From: Pseudomonadota bacterium
GTDB lineage: Bacteria; Pseudomonadota; Alphaproteobacteria; Micavibrionales; UBA2020
Length of the DNA stretch: 38,936 nucleotides
NCBI GenBank assembly: GCA_021849295.1
Contig: JAJZTA010000019.1
Location: 1-38,936, forward strand
Direction of reading: 5' to 3'
Of this stretch, positions 1 to 9,389 are shown in pieces (the stretch's first letter is position 1; every line of letters begins with the position of its first letter). The position numbers and the translations under genes were made by a program. Below the pieces are notes generated by a model. The model did no database searches. It saw only the letters and a list, made by a program, of their open reading frames with translations, and was not told the DNA's origin.

Positions 1-1182
<1,182 letters not shown>

Positions 1183-1186
1183 GACG

Positions 1187-1852
1187 GTGACGAAGGGAAT
1201 ATTTATCACGCTCGAAGGCGGCGAAGGCACGGGCAAGAGCACGCAGATCGGCCTTTTGCAAAAGGCTCTGAGCGCGGCGGGCGTCGATGTCCTGACGACG
1301 CGCGAGCCGGGCGGCACGCCGCAGGCCGAGCGTATCCGCAATATTTTGCTGCAACGGGACAGCGGCACTTTCGACCCGATGACCGAAGCTCTGCTGCTCT
1401 TTGCCGCGCGGCGCGAGCATCTGGTGCAGAAAATCTGGCCGGCACTGGAGCGTGGGCAGTGGGTGATTTCCGACCGCTTCGCGGATTCCACCCGCGCCTT
1501 TCAGGGCTACGGCATGGGGCTGGACATGCAGGTGATCGAAGACCTTTACCGCATGATCGCGGGGGATTTTCAGCCGGATCTGACCTTTATTCTCGATATC
1601 GATCCGGAGCGCGGCTTGCAGCGCTCGATCAAGCGTCAGGCGGAAACGGCAGTGACCGAAGACCGCTACGAGCGCATGGGGCTGGCGTTCCACCAAAGGT
1701 TGCGCAACGGCTTTCACGAGATTGCTAAACAGTTTTCTGACCGCTGCATCATCGTTGACGCCGCGCAGGATGTCGAGACCATTCACCGGCAGATCATGGG
1801 CGACATCAAGGCGCGCGCTGGCGCGCGGCTGAGGGAAATGCAGCATGCCTAG
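1187..1852 (+). CDS. tmk: Thymidylate kinase
   Basis: Phosphorylates dTMP to dTDP with ATP in the dTTP pathway (cytosolic). The 221 residues are a normal family length. The P-loop GGEGTGKST is at residues 11-19, followed by the dTMP-binding TREPGGTP segment and the DRF motif in ISDRFADSTRAFQG. The start is GTG at 1187, with a GGAG ribosome-binding site about 9 bases upstream and only 4 bases after the carboxypeptidase stop. The 3' end overlaps holB by 8 bases, so the two are probably translationally coupled. The pairing of tmk with holB is very common in bacteria. Confidence 0.96.
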   Translation: MTKGIFITLEGGEGTGKSTQIGLLQKALSAAGVDVLTTREPGGTPQAERIRNILLQRDSGTFDPMTEALLLFAARREHLVQKIWPALERGQWVISDRFADSTRAFQGYGMGLDMQVIEDLYRMIAGDFQPDLTFILDIDPERGLQRSIKRQAETAVTEDRYERMGLAFHQRLRNGFHEIAKQFSDRCIIVDAAQDVETIHRQIMGDIKARAGARLREMQHA

Positions 1853-3020
1853 CCTTTTCGAGGATGATGCGGAAGACGACATCGAATCCATCATTGAAGA
1901 AGTCGATTCCGCCGCGCCGGCCGCGCCGCTTGATTTATCCCCGCGCGCCAATCCCGATTTTTCCGGCCATGAGGCCATAGAGCGCGAATTGCTGCAGGAT
2001 TATCTTTCGGGCCGCATGCCGCATGCCGTCGTTCTGGCGGGGCCACAGGGCATCGGCAAGGCAACGCTGGCGTTCCGTCTGGCGCGGTTTTTGCTGTCGC
2101 GGGGCGAGGAGGATGGTGGAGGACTATTCGGTGACGTCGCGCCGCCGACCAGCTTGTATCTCGCGCCGGAGAATCCGGTGTTCCGCCGCGTCGCGGCGGG
2201 AGGTCACGCCGACCTTGTGACGGTCGAGAGGGAATACGATGAGAAGCGCGGGCGTTTGAAAAACGACATTTCCGTCGAGTCTGTGCGCCGTATCCACCCG
2301 TTTTTGCGCATGACGGCGGCGGAAGGCGGGTGGCGCATGGTGATTGTCGATGGCGCGGACGCGTTGAATGCCAGCAGCCAGAACGCGCTTTTGAAAATCC
2401 TTGAAGAGCCGCCGAAGAAGACGGTGCTTATCCTTACCACCAGCCAGCCGGGAAAATTCCTGCCGACGATACGCTCCCGTTGCCGCATGGTGCATATGGA
2501 GCCGCTGCCGGATGCTATTCTTTCTGAATTGTTGGAAAAAATGGCACCGGGGCTAGGGCCAGACGAGAAAAACATCCTCATCCGGATGGGGCAGGGCAGC
2601 ATCGGCAAGGCTTTGCGGTTTTATGAGGATGATGGCGTGACGCTTTACCGCGAACTTCTCGAAGCCGTCTCCATGAAGCCCGATCTGGATATGGTGAAGG
2701 TACATAAGCTGGCGGAGAAACTTGGGAAGTACGGTGCGGAGCAGAGCTTTGCCACGGCGACGGAGATCATGTCCGGCTGGTGCGAACGGCAAACGCGCAG
2801 TAGCGCCCGTGGCGTTGCGCCGGAAGATATTTTGCCTGGAGATGCCGCCGTGTTCCAAAAGATAGGCGCGGCTTATCCTGCGGGGCACTTTTTCCGCGCT
2901 TGGGAGAAGATTTCGGAACTGGTGCTGCAAACCGATATCTACAATCTCGACAAAAAGCAGGCTGTCATCGGCGCTTTCCTCGCGCTGCAAAGGCCGGATT
3001 ATCAGGGATTGGGGCTTTAA
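1845..3020 (+). CDS. holB: DNA polymerase III subunit delta'
   Basis: Clamp-loader subunit that helps load the beta clamp at the replication fork. The protein has 391 residues. After an acidic, alanine-rich N-terminal extension of about 35 residues comes an AAA+ core with Walker A GPQGIGKAT (66-74). The delta'/gamma signature SQNALLKILEEPP then leads to the TTSQPGKFLPTIRSRC sensor segment. The zinc-binding cysteine cluster seen in some clamp-loader subunits is not evident. The ATG lies inside the end of tmk (8-base overlap). About 100 bases separate it from metG, a gap that holds an AT-rich inverted repeat. Confidence 0.93.
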   Translation: MPSLFEDDAEDDIESIIEEVDSAAPAAPLDLSPRANPDFSGHEAIERELLQDYLSGRMPHAVVLAGPQGIGKATLAFRLARFLLSRGEEDGGGLFGDVAPPTSLYLAPENPVFRRVAAGGHADLVTVEREYDEKRGRLKNDISVESVRRIHPFLRMTAAEGGWRMVIVDGADALNASSQNALLKILEEPPKKTVLILTTSQPGKFLPTIRSRCRMVHMEPLPDAILSELLEKMAPGLGPDEKNILIRMGQGSIGKALRFYEDDGVTLYRELLEAVSMKPDLDMVKVHKLAEKLGKYGAEQSFATATEIMSGWCERQTRSSARGVAPEDILPGDAAVFQKIGAAYPAGHFFRAWEKISELVLQTDIYNLDKKQAVIGAFLALQRPDYQGLGL

Positions 3021-3031
3021 ATCCGGACATA

Positions 3032-3063
3032 TTTATTTAACATAATGTGTTATGTTAAATAAA
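3032..3063. promoter_or_regulatory. Perfect AT-rich inverted repeat between holB and metG
   Basis: Two 14-base arms (3032-3045 and 3050-3063) are exact reverse complements around a 4-base centre (TGTG). The stem has almost no G or C and is not followed by a T-run, so it does not look like a standard intrinsic terminator. It lies 12 bases after the holB stop and about 60 bases before metG, a reasonable place for a repressor operator or an AT-rich hairpin. The role is inferred; the symmetry is seen directly. Confidence 0.5.
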
Positions 3064-3123
3064 ATCTTGGCGGTATAGGGTTGGGCGGTTAAACTTTCGC
3101 AAAAACAGGAGATCCATCCGCAC

Positions 3124-4692
3124 ATGACAAAACCGCATTTTTATATCACCACCGCCATCTCTTACGCGAATGCGGGGCCGCATATCGGTCATGCTTACGA
3201 GGCGATCGGCGCGGACGTCATGGCGCGCTTCAAGCGGCTGGACGGTTATGACGTTTATTTCGTCACCGGCACGGACGAGCACGGGCAGAAGGTCGAAAAA
3301 TCGGCAAAAGCGGCGGGGAAGAAACCGCAGGAATTTGTAGATGAAATCGCCGCGCTGTTCTCCGGCATGTGCGATTCTCTGGACGTTTCGTATGACCAGT
3401 TCATCCGCACCACGGCGGATTTTCATAAGAAGGCTTCTCAGGCGATCTGGCAGAAGATGGAGGCCAACGGCGATATTTACCTCAATAAATACGCCGGATG
3501 GTATTCGACCCGGGATGAGCGCTTTTATACCGAGGACGAGCTGACCACTCAGCCCGATGGCAAGAAAATCTCCACTGAAACAAAAACCGAAGTCGAATGG
3601 ATGGAGGAGGAAAGCTATTTTTTCAGGCTTTCCGCCTATACCGACAAGCTGCTGAAGCTCTATGAAAGCCAGCCGGATTTTATCCAGCCGGATTTCCGCA
3701 AGAATGAAGTGGTGAGCTTCGTCAAACAGGGCCTGCGCGATCTGTCGATCTCGCGCACGACGTTCGACTGGGGCGTGCCTGTTCCGGGGAACGACAAGCA
3801 TATCATGTACGTCTGGGTCGACGCGCTGACCAATTATATCAGCGCGCTCGGCTATCCCGACGAAAACGCCGAAAGGTTCAGGAAATACTGGCCTTGCGAC
3901 GTGCATCTGATCGGCAAGGATATCATTCGCTTTCATGCCGTTTACTGGCCGGCGTTTTTGATGTCGGCGGGCATTCCGCTGCCAAAGCGCGTGTTCGGTC
4001 ACGGGTTTTTGCTCACGGCGGGCGAGAAAATGTCGAAGTCGCTCGGCAACGTCATCGCGCCGAAGGATCTAATTGAAAAATACGGCGTCGATCAGGCGCG
4101 CTATGTGCTGATGCGCGAGGCGACCTTCGGGCAGGACGGCGATATTTCCTACGATCTCATGACGGCGCGCATCAATGCGGAGCTGGCCAACAACCTCGGC
4201 AATCTTGTGCAGCGCACTCTTTCCATGGTCGCCAAGAACTGCGAGGGCAAGGTGCCGCAGCCGGGTATTCTCGAGGATGCAGATAAGGAACTGCTGCAAA
4301 AGGCGGGGCAGGAGATGCTGGTCGCCGTGCGCGGCGAGTTCGAGAGGTTGCAATACAGCAGAGCCATCGAGGTATTCATCTCCGTCGCCAGCGCGGCGAA
4401 CCTCTATATCGACGCGCAGGCGCCGTGGAAGCTGAAAAAGACCGACCCCGCCCGTATGGCGACGGTGCTGTATGTGCTGGCCGAAGTGATCCGCAATCTT
4501 GGTCTCATCATCCAGCCCTTCACGCCGACGGCGGCGCAGAAGATCCTAGATCAGGTGGCTGTTGCGGCCGATGCGCGGGATTTTTCGTTTATCGGCGAGG
4601 CGCACGCCCTGAAAGCCGGCACGCAGCTGCCCGCGCCGTCCGGCGCGTTCCCGCGCGTCGTCGACGAGAGCGCCGAAGCGAAGACGGCCTGA
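3124..4692 (+). CDS. metG: Methionyl-tRNA synthetase
   Basis: Class I aminoacyl-tRNA synthetase charging tRNA-Met. HIGH is at residues 20-23 (GPHIGHAY) and KMSKS at 302-306 (GEKMSKSLGN). The connective-peptide region reads YSTRDERFYTEDEL with no cysteine zinc knuckle there, which marks the zinc-free short type. At 522 residues it lacks the C-terminal dimerisation/tRNA-binding (Arc1p-like) domain of longer MetRS proteins. The ATG at 3124 has AGGAG about 12 bases upstream; the gap to holB suggests some separate control. tatD begins 4 bases after its stop. Confidence 0.96.
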   Translation: MTKPHFYITTAISYANAGPHIGHAYEAIGADVMARFKRLDGYDVYFVTGTDEHGQKVEKSAKAAGKKPQEFVDEIAALFSGMCDSLDVSYDQFIRTTADFHKKASQAIWQKMEANGDIYLNKYAGWYSTRDERFYTEDELTTQPDGKKISTETKTEVEWMEEESYFFRLSAYTDKLLKLYESQPDFIQPDFRKNEVVSFVKQGLRDLSISRTTFDWGVPVPGNDKHIMYVWVDALTNYISALGYPDENAERFRKYWPCDVHLIGKDIIRFHAVYWPAFLMSAGIPLPKRVFGHGFLLTAGEKMSKSLGNVIAPKDLIEKYGVDQARYVLMREATFGQDGDISYDLMTARINAELANNLGNLVQRTLSMVAKNCEGKVPQPGILEDADKELLQKAGQEMLVAVRGEFERLQYSRAIEVFISVASAANLYIDAQAPWKLKKTDPARMATVLYVLAEVIRNLGLIIQPFTPTAAQKILDQVAVAADARDFSFIGEAHALKAGTQLPAPSGAFPRVVDESAEAKTA

Positions 4693-4696
4693 TACG

Positions 4697-5488
4697 ATGC
4701 TTGTCGATAGCCACTGCCATCTGGATGACGACGATTTTGCCGAGGAAGGCGTGCCGGAAATCATCAGCCGTGCGCAATCGGCGGGCGTCGGGCATTTTCT
4801 CACCATCTGCACGCGCATCGCGGAGTTTGACCGTATTCTCAAGACGGCAAACCTGTCGCCCCTGATACATTGCACCGTCGGCACGCACCCGCACCACGCG
4901 GAAGAACCGACGGAACTGAACGTGACGGCGGATGAAATCGTGAAATATACCCAAAACCCGAAAGTCGTGGGCATCGGCGAGACGGGGCTGGATTATCATT
5001 ACAACAACTCCCCAGCCGCCGATCAGCAGAAAGTGTTCGCGACCCATATCGAAGCGGGTCTGAAGGCCGATTTGCCGATCATCGTCCATACCCGCGAGGC
5101 GAACGACGATACCATACGCGTGATCCGCGACGCGGGCGGCGGAAAGTCGAAAGGCGTGATGCACTGTTTCAGCGGCGATGTGGACTTCGCCAAGGCGTCG
5201 CTCGATCTCGGTTATTATCTTTCTTTTTCCGGCATTATCACCTTCAAGAAGGCCGATGACATCCGCGAGGCCGTGAAGTATGCGTCGATAGAGCGCATTC
5301 TGGTCGAAACCGACGCGCCGTGGCTGGCGCCAGTACCACACCGAGGCAAGCGCAATGAGCCGTCCTATGTCGCGTTGACGGCGCAGGCGGTCGCGCAGAT
5401 AAAGAATATTTCCGTTGAGGAAGTTGCTGAAAAAACGACGGAGAACTTCTTTAATCTTTTTGGCAAAATCAAGCGGGCTACGCCATGA
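4697..5488 (+). CDS. tatD: TatD-family metal-dependent hydrolase/deoxyribonuclease
   Basis: TIM-barrel amidohydrolase-like nuclease with 3'-5' exonuclease activity in characterised members. The family metal-site segments are in order: DSHCHLDD at the N-terminus, GIGETGLDYHY, IVHTREA, GVMHCFSGD and LVETDAPWLAP. The 263 residues match the family. It begins 4 bases after metG and its stop overlaps the next start as ATGA, so it sits in the middle of an operon. The conserved metG-tatD-MBL order supports the call. The physiological substrate is uncertain, as for most TatD proteins. Confidence 0.93.
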   Translation: MLVDSHCHLDDDDFAEEGVPEIISRAQSAGVGHFLTICTRIAEFDRILKTANLSPLIHCTVGTHPHHAEEPTELNVTADEIVKYTQNPKVVGIGETGLDYHYNNSPAADQQKVFATHIEAGLKADLPIIVHTREANDDTIRVIRDAGGGKSKGVMHCFSGDVDFAKASLDLGYYLSFSGIITFKKADDIREAVKYASIERILVETDAPWLAPVPHRGKRNEPSYVALTAQAVAQIKNISVEEVAEKTTENFFNLFGKIKRATP

Positions 5489-6270
5489 AAGTGACTGTGC
5501 TCGGCTGTGGATCTTCTCAAGGTACGCCCTCGGCAGGAGGGTTTTGGGGCAAGTGCGATCCGGACAATCCCAAAAACCACCGCACCCGCGCCTCCATTCT
5601 CGTGCAGTCGGAGACGACCAATCTGCTTATCGACGCGACGGTGGATTTGCGCACACACCTTAACAGGATGAACCTGAAAAAACTCGACGGCGTTTTGTTG
5701 ACGCATGACCATTCCGATCACGTCAATGGCCTCGACGATCTGAAGCCGATCGCCTATCACAGCAACAGTCTGCTGGATGTTTACAGTCGTCATGAAACGC
5801 TGGAGGAGATAGACAGGCGCTGGCCTTATCTATTCCGCCCGAAAGCTGACGGGATTTACGTGGAGTTTCTGCGCAAGAATCCGGTGGATTATTATCAGGA
5901 GCTTCGTATCGGCGATATCGATATCGCCACCTTCGAGCAGGATCACACGACCTGTTCGACCCTCGGGTTCCGCTTCGGCAAGTTCGCTTACAGCGTCGAT
6001 GTCGCCGACCTGAACGAGGCGGCGCTGGAAGCGCTCGAAGGGGTCGACATATGGATTATCGACGCGCTGGCCTATCACAAGGAGGCGGTCCTGACCCATG
6101 CCAATTTTCAGCGTGTGTTCAAGTGGGTGGAACGCCTCAAGCCGAAAATGACCTATCTGACCGTTCTCAACACCCACATGGACTACGACACGTTGTGCGA
6201 CGAGCTGCCGCCGCACATCCGCCCCGCCTATGACGGGCTGATCATAGATACCGAGACAAATCAGCGCTAA
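5485..6270 (+). CDS. MBL-fold metallo-hydrolase (PhnP/RNase Z-like superfamily)
   Basis: Metallo-beta-lactamase-fold hydrolase, 261 residues. It opens with the strand MKVTVLGCGSSQGTP and carries the metal-binding motif THDHSDH at residues 73-79; further metal ligands are probably the His in EQDHTTCSTLGFRF, the Asp in YSVDVADL and the late His in TVLNTHMDYD. It resembles the PhnP-like cyclic phosphodiesterase branch usually found directly after tatD in alphaproteobacteria. There is no phosphonate operon here, so a phn role should not be assumed. The start overlaps the tatD stop by 4 bases. It is probably the last gene of the run, since 158 non-coding bases follow. Confidence 0.88.
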   Translation: MKVTVLGCGSSQGTPSAGGFWGKCDPDNPKNHRTRASILVQSETTNLLIDATVDLRTHLNRMNLKKLDGVLLTHDHSDHVNGLDDLKPIAYHSNSLLDVYSRHETLEEIDRRWPYLFRPKADGIYVEFLRKNPVDYYQELRIGDIDIATFEQDHTTCSTLGFRFGKFAYSVDVADLNEAALEALEGVDIWIIDALAYHKEAVLTHANFQRVFKWVERLKPKMTYLTVLNTHMDYDTLCDELPPHIRPAYDGLIIDTETNQR

Positions 6271-6326
6271 GGCTATATATTCTGTAAAATATTAGGTTGT
6301 AAGCTTCAAAAAAGCCGATAATTTAC

Positions 6327-6355
6327 TTGATTTTCTTGCCATATTGGCCTCTATT
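6327..6355 (+). promoter_or_regulatory. Possible sigma70-type promoter for rplY-pth-ychF
   Basis: TTGATT, a 17-base spacer and TCTATT precede a leader of about 70 bases before rplY. Each hexamer matches the consensus in four of six positions, so this is weak. The 158-base gap 6271-6428 must nevertheless contain the promoter if this cluster is transcribed independently of the upstream run. I see no convincing terminator after the MBL gene. Confidence 0.25.
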
Positions 6356-6428
6356 GCACTGTCCGAAAATGTCAGCACCCCTGGAGGCTGGATTTTGAGG
6401 AACGTTAACTCTGAAAAGGAATTATAAA

Positions 6429-7136
6429 ATGGCACAACAAAACACAGTACTCACTGCGGTAGCGCGTGCGAAGGCCGGTAAGGGGGCCGCCCGTGCAATC
6501 CGTCGTACAGGGCAAGTCCCTGCCGTCGTTTATGGCGATAACAAGGAACCCGTCCTCGTCTCTCTCTTCGAGAAGGAACTCCTCAAGGCGAGCAGCGTCG
6601 CGGCTTTCTACACGAGCCTTTGCGAGCTCGACATCAATGGCGAAAAGCACAAGGTTCTGCCGCGCGACGTGCAGCTGGACGCTGTCAACGACCGCCCGAT
6701 CCATGCCGACTTCCTGCGCGTGACGGACAAGACCGTCATCCGTGTCGGTATCCCCGTGCGCGTCACCAACCACAAGGATTCTCCCGGCATCACCAAGGGC
6801 GGCGTGCTCAATATCGTCCGTCACGAGATCGAAGTGTTCTGCCGCGCGACCGAAATTCCCGAGGAATTCATGGTCGATCTGGCAGGCCTTGACGTCGGTT
6901 ACAGCATCCACGTCAGCGCGATCAATCTGCCGGCCAGTGTCAAGCCTGTGACGCAAGGCGACTTTACGGTTGTGACGCTCGTCGCGCCGTCGGCTCTCAA
7001 ATCCGAGGCTGATGAGGCCGCCGCTGCCGCTGCTGCTGCCGCCGAAGCCGCTGCCGCTCCGGCTGCTGCCGCTCCGGCCGCTGCCGAAGGCGCTGCCGCT
7101 GCTCCCGCCAAGGATGCAGAAAAAGCCAAGAAATAA
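6429..7136 (+). CDS. rplY: 50S ribosomal protein bL25 (general stress/CTC type)
   Basis: Binds 5S rRNA in the large ribosomal subunit. The long CTC/TL5 form (235 residues) has an N-terminal L25 domain (about 1-95, with GKGAARAIRRTGQVPAVVYGD) and a C-terminal TL5-type beta domain (about 100-185, with the IPVRVTNHKDSPGITKGG region). It ends in a low-complexity Ala/Glu-rich tail (about 195-235) finishing in Lys-rich residues, which is frequent in alphaproteobacterial bL25. The ATG at 6429 has AAGGA about 9 bases upstream. pth follows after 20 bases. Confidence 0.95.
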   Translation: MAQQNTVLTAVARAKAGKGAARAIRRTGQVPAVVYGDNKEPVLVSLFEKELLKASSVAAFYTSLCELDINGEKHKVLPRDVQLDAVNDRPIHADFLRVTDKTVIRVGIPVRVTNHKDSPGITKGGVLNIVRHEIEVFCRATEIPEEFMVDLAGLDVGYSIHVSAINLPASVKPVTQGDFTVVTLVAPSALKSEADEAAAAAAAAAEAAAAPAAAAPAAAEGAAAAPAKDAEKAKK

Positions 7137-7156
7137 CCTGATCTTGGATTGATACG

Positions 7157-7768
7157 ATGTGGCTTATTGTTGGATTAGGCAATCCCGGCGCAGAGTATCA
7201 GCATAACAGGCACAATATCGGATTTATGGCGGCGGATGAAATCATCCGTCGCCATAATCTTTCCGAGCGCGGAAAAAAGTTTCAGGGACTGCTCGCCGAT
7301 GGAATGATCGCCGGCGAGAAGGTCATTGTTTTGAAGCCGCAGACATACATGAACCTTTCCGGCCAGTCCGTGCAGGCGGCGGCGGCCTTTTACAAGATAC
7401 CGATGGACCGGATCATTGTGTTCCACGACGAAATGGATCTCGCCGCCGGAAAAATTCGCACCAAATTCGCGGGCGGTGCGGCGGGGCACAACGGTCTCCG
7501 TTCGATAGACGCGCATTTGGGGCAGGATTACTGGCGCGTGCGTCTGGGGATCGGGCGTCCCGACAGCAAGGAGCGCGTGACCGGTCATGTGTTGGGCAAT
7601 TTCGCCAAGGCCGATCAGGAATGGCTGGAAAAGCTGCTGGTGTCCGTTGGCGATCATGCGGAAAGGCTTGTGAAGGACGATATGGACGGGTTTATGAGCA
7701 AGGTGGCGCATGATATGATGCCGCCAAAACCGGTAAAAGAAGAAAAGGAAAACGAAAATGGGGTTTAA
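7157..7768 (+). CDS. pth: Peptidyl-tRNA hydrolase
   Basis: Releases peptides from prematurely dropped peptidyl-tRNA so the tRNA can be recycled. The N-terminus [10 protein letters not shown] is diagnostic. The catalytic His is His19 (NRHNIGF), with Asn9, Asn66 (TYMNLSG), the HDEMDL aspartate and Asn112 ([11 protein letters not shown]) as the supporting active-site residues. It has 203 residues, slightly long because of a Lys/Glu-rich tail. Its last 11 bases overlap ychF, and the ychF ribosome-binding site lies inside that tail, so coupling is likely. Confidence 0.96.
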   Translation: MWLIVGLGNPGAEYQHNRHNIGFMAADEIIRRHNLSERGKKFQGLLADGMIAGEKVIVLKPQTYMNLSGQSVQAAAAFYKIPMDRIIVFHDEMDLAAGKIRTKFAGGAAGHNGLRSIDAHLGQDYWRVRLGIGRPDSKERVTGHVLGNFAKADQEWLEKLLVSVGDHAERLVKDDMDGFMSKVAHDMMPPKPVKEEKENENGV

Positions 7769-8861
7769 TTGCGGCATCGTCGGCCTGCCCAATGTCGGCA
7801 AATCCACGCTTTTCAACGCACTCACGGCCACCGCCGCCGCGCAGGCTGCGAACTATCCGTTTTGCACCATCGAGCCGAACGTCGGCCGTGTCGCGGTGCC
7901 GGATCAGCGTTTGTACGACATCGCGAAAATCGGCAAGTCGGCGAGCATCATTCCGACGCAACTGGAGTTCGTCGACATCGCTGGGCTGGTGCGCGGCGCA
8001 AGCAAGGGCGAGGGACTCGGCAACCAGTTTCTCGCCAATATCCGCGAGACGGACGCGATCATCCACGTGTTGCGCTGTTTCGAGGACGACAACATCACCC
8101 ACGTCGAGGGAGGCATCGACCCCGTGCGCGACAAGGAGGTCATCGAGACGGAACTGATGATCGCCGACATGGAAAGCCTCGAAAAACGCATCGAGCCGAT
8201 GAAAAAGAAGGCCAAGGGCGGCGACAAGGACGCAATCGTTCAGGCGCATGTGATGGAACAATGCCTGACCGCCCTGCGCGACGGAAAACCCGCCCGTACG
8301 GTCGAGCTGAGCACCGATGATGAACTGAAGTTTTTCCGGCAGTTGCAGTTGCTGACCTCCAAACCTGTTTTGTATGTTTGCAACGTGAACGAGACGGATG
8401 CCAAATCAGGCAATGCAATGACACAGCGCGTTGCCGACATGGCCAAAGCCGAAGGCGCGGAAACGGTTGTGATCTGCGCCGCCATCGAGGCGGACATCGC
8501 CCAGCTTGGCAGCGATGAGGAAAAGAAAGAGTTTCTCGAATCCATCGGTCTTGAGGAACCGGGGCTGAACCGCGTTATCCGCGCCGGATACAAGCTGCTC
8601 GATCTCATTACCTTCTTCACCGTCGGGCCGAAAGAAGCGCGTGCGTGGACGGTCAGGCGTGGCTCCAAGGCGCCGCAGGCCGCGGGCGTCATCCATACCG
8701 ACTTCGAGCGCGGATTCATCAGGGCTGAAACGATCGATATCAACGATTACCTGAACCTCGGTGGGGAGCAGGCCGCGAAAGAGGCCGGCAAGATGCGTCA
8801 GGAAGGCAAGGAATATATCGTTAAGGACGGCGACTTGATGCTGTTCCGCTTCAACGTGTGA
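7758..8861 (+). CDS. ychF: Redox-regulated ATPase YchF (Obg-like P-loop protein)
   Basis: Universally conserved P-loop ATPase of the Obg/YchF group that binds ribosomes and takes part in translation quality control and stress response. The G1 motif GLPNVGKST is at residues 9-17. The G4 position reads NVNETD (209-214) instead of NKxD, the change that gives this subfamily ATP rather than GTP preference. The C-terminal TGS-like domain includes [31 protein letters not shown]. The 367 residues match the family. It overlaps pth by 11 bases, and its 3' end overlaps the convergent gene at 8851 by 11 bases. Confidence 0.96.
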   Translation: MGFNCGIVGLPNVGKSTLFNALTATAAAQAANYPFCTIEPNVGRVAVPDQRLYDIAKIGKSASIIPTQLEFVDIAGLVRGASKGEGLGNQFLANIRETDAIIHVLRCFEDDNITHVEGGIDPVRDKEVIETELMIADMESLEKRIEPMKKKAKGGDKDAIVQAHVMEQCLTALRDGKPARTVELSTDDELKFFRQLQLLTSKPVLYVCNVNETDAKSGNAMTQRVADMAKAEGAETVVICAAIEADIAQLGSDEEKKEFLESIGLEEPGLNRVIRAGYKLLDLITFFTVGPKEARAWTVRRGSKAPQAAGVIHTDFERGFIRAETIDINDYLNLGGEQAAKEAGKMRQEGKEYIVKDGDLMLFRFNV

Positions 8862-9213
8862 CGGGGAGAGCGCTCGTCGGCGGCTTTTTTATCCTCCGGA
8901 CAAGAACAAACTGCCAATTGTAGCCGCGCATGAAGAGACAGGCTTTTTTGGCGCGGGAGTAGACATGCATCATGGCCCAGTCGCCGGTTTTGCCGTTGAT
9001 AAAGGTCATGTAGACGCGGTTTTTATCGTCGATCGAGGTGGCGAGAAATCCCAGATGCTCGGCCATCAGCTTCATGGACATGGATTTCACGCTGCCGCAG
9101 TCTGCGCCGGGCGGCGGCTTTTTCAGTTCATATACTGTGATGCCGACGCCTGCCAGAAAGAAAACGATGGCGATAAGGGTGGCGACAAGCGCGGGAAGGA
9201 CGGCTTTTTTCAT
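8851..9213 (-). CDS. Hypothetical membrane-anchored protein
   Basis: No confident family. The longer in-frame ORF begins at 9324, but the ATG at 9213 has GGA at the right distance and starts a clean N-terminal membrane segment ([18 protein letters not shown]), so I prefer it (120 residues). After the helix comes a short periplasmic-looking domain with two cysteines (ADCGSV and KKACLFM) and the segment [16 protein letters not shown]. That segment loosely recalls small secreted alphaproteobacterial proteins with a 'T.G.W.......ACL' pattern. It converges on ychF with an 11-base overlap and diverges from prpD. Function unknown. Confidence 0.6.
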   Translation of the reverse strand: MKKAVLPALVATLIAIVFFLAGVGITVYELKKPPPGADCGSVKSMSMKLMAEHLGFLATSIDDKNRVYMTFINGKTGDWAMMHVYSRAKKACLFMRGYNWQFVLVRRIKKPPTSALPVTR

Positions 9214-9290
9214 TTTTTCCTTTTTTGCAGTTTTGCCTGCCGGCAACCATACAATCATCACTGATTGGGGACTATATCGCCATCGAATAA

Positions 9291-9299
9291 TGGTATAAA
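9291..9299 (+). promoter_or_regulatory. Possible extended -10 promoter element upstream of prpD
   Basis: TGG followed by TATAAA matches an extended -10 (TGn-TATAAT) in five of six core positions; no -35 is visible at the usual distance. It would start a transcript near 9306, giving a leader of about 85 bases before prpD. The 176-base divergent gap 9214-9389 holds nothing else I can identify. Confidence 0.3.
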
Positions 9300-9389
9300 T
9301 TAGCCATAACAACAATGCGGTCAATTGAATATCGGGAAAGCGGCGTTTAGAGTGGAGGCGGGATTCATTCAGTCACGGGAAAGCAGCAC

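Noticed and set aside
3055-4002. 315-residue open frame opposite metG
   Set aside because: Antisense shadow with no recognisable domain or ribosome-binding site.
8862-8895. Terminator after ychF (GAGCGCTC followed by a T-run)
   Set aside because: The GAGCGCTC palindrome has no loop and the T-run is 10 bases away; it also lies inside the convergent gene.
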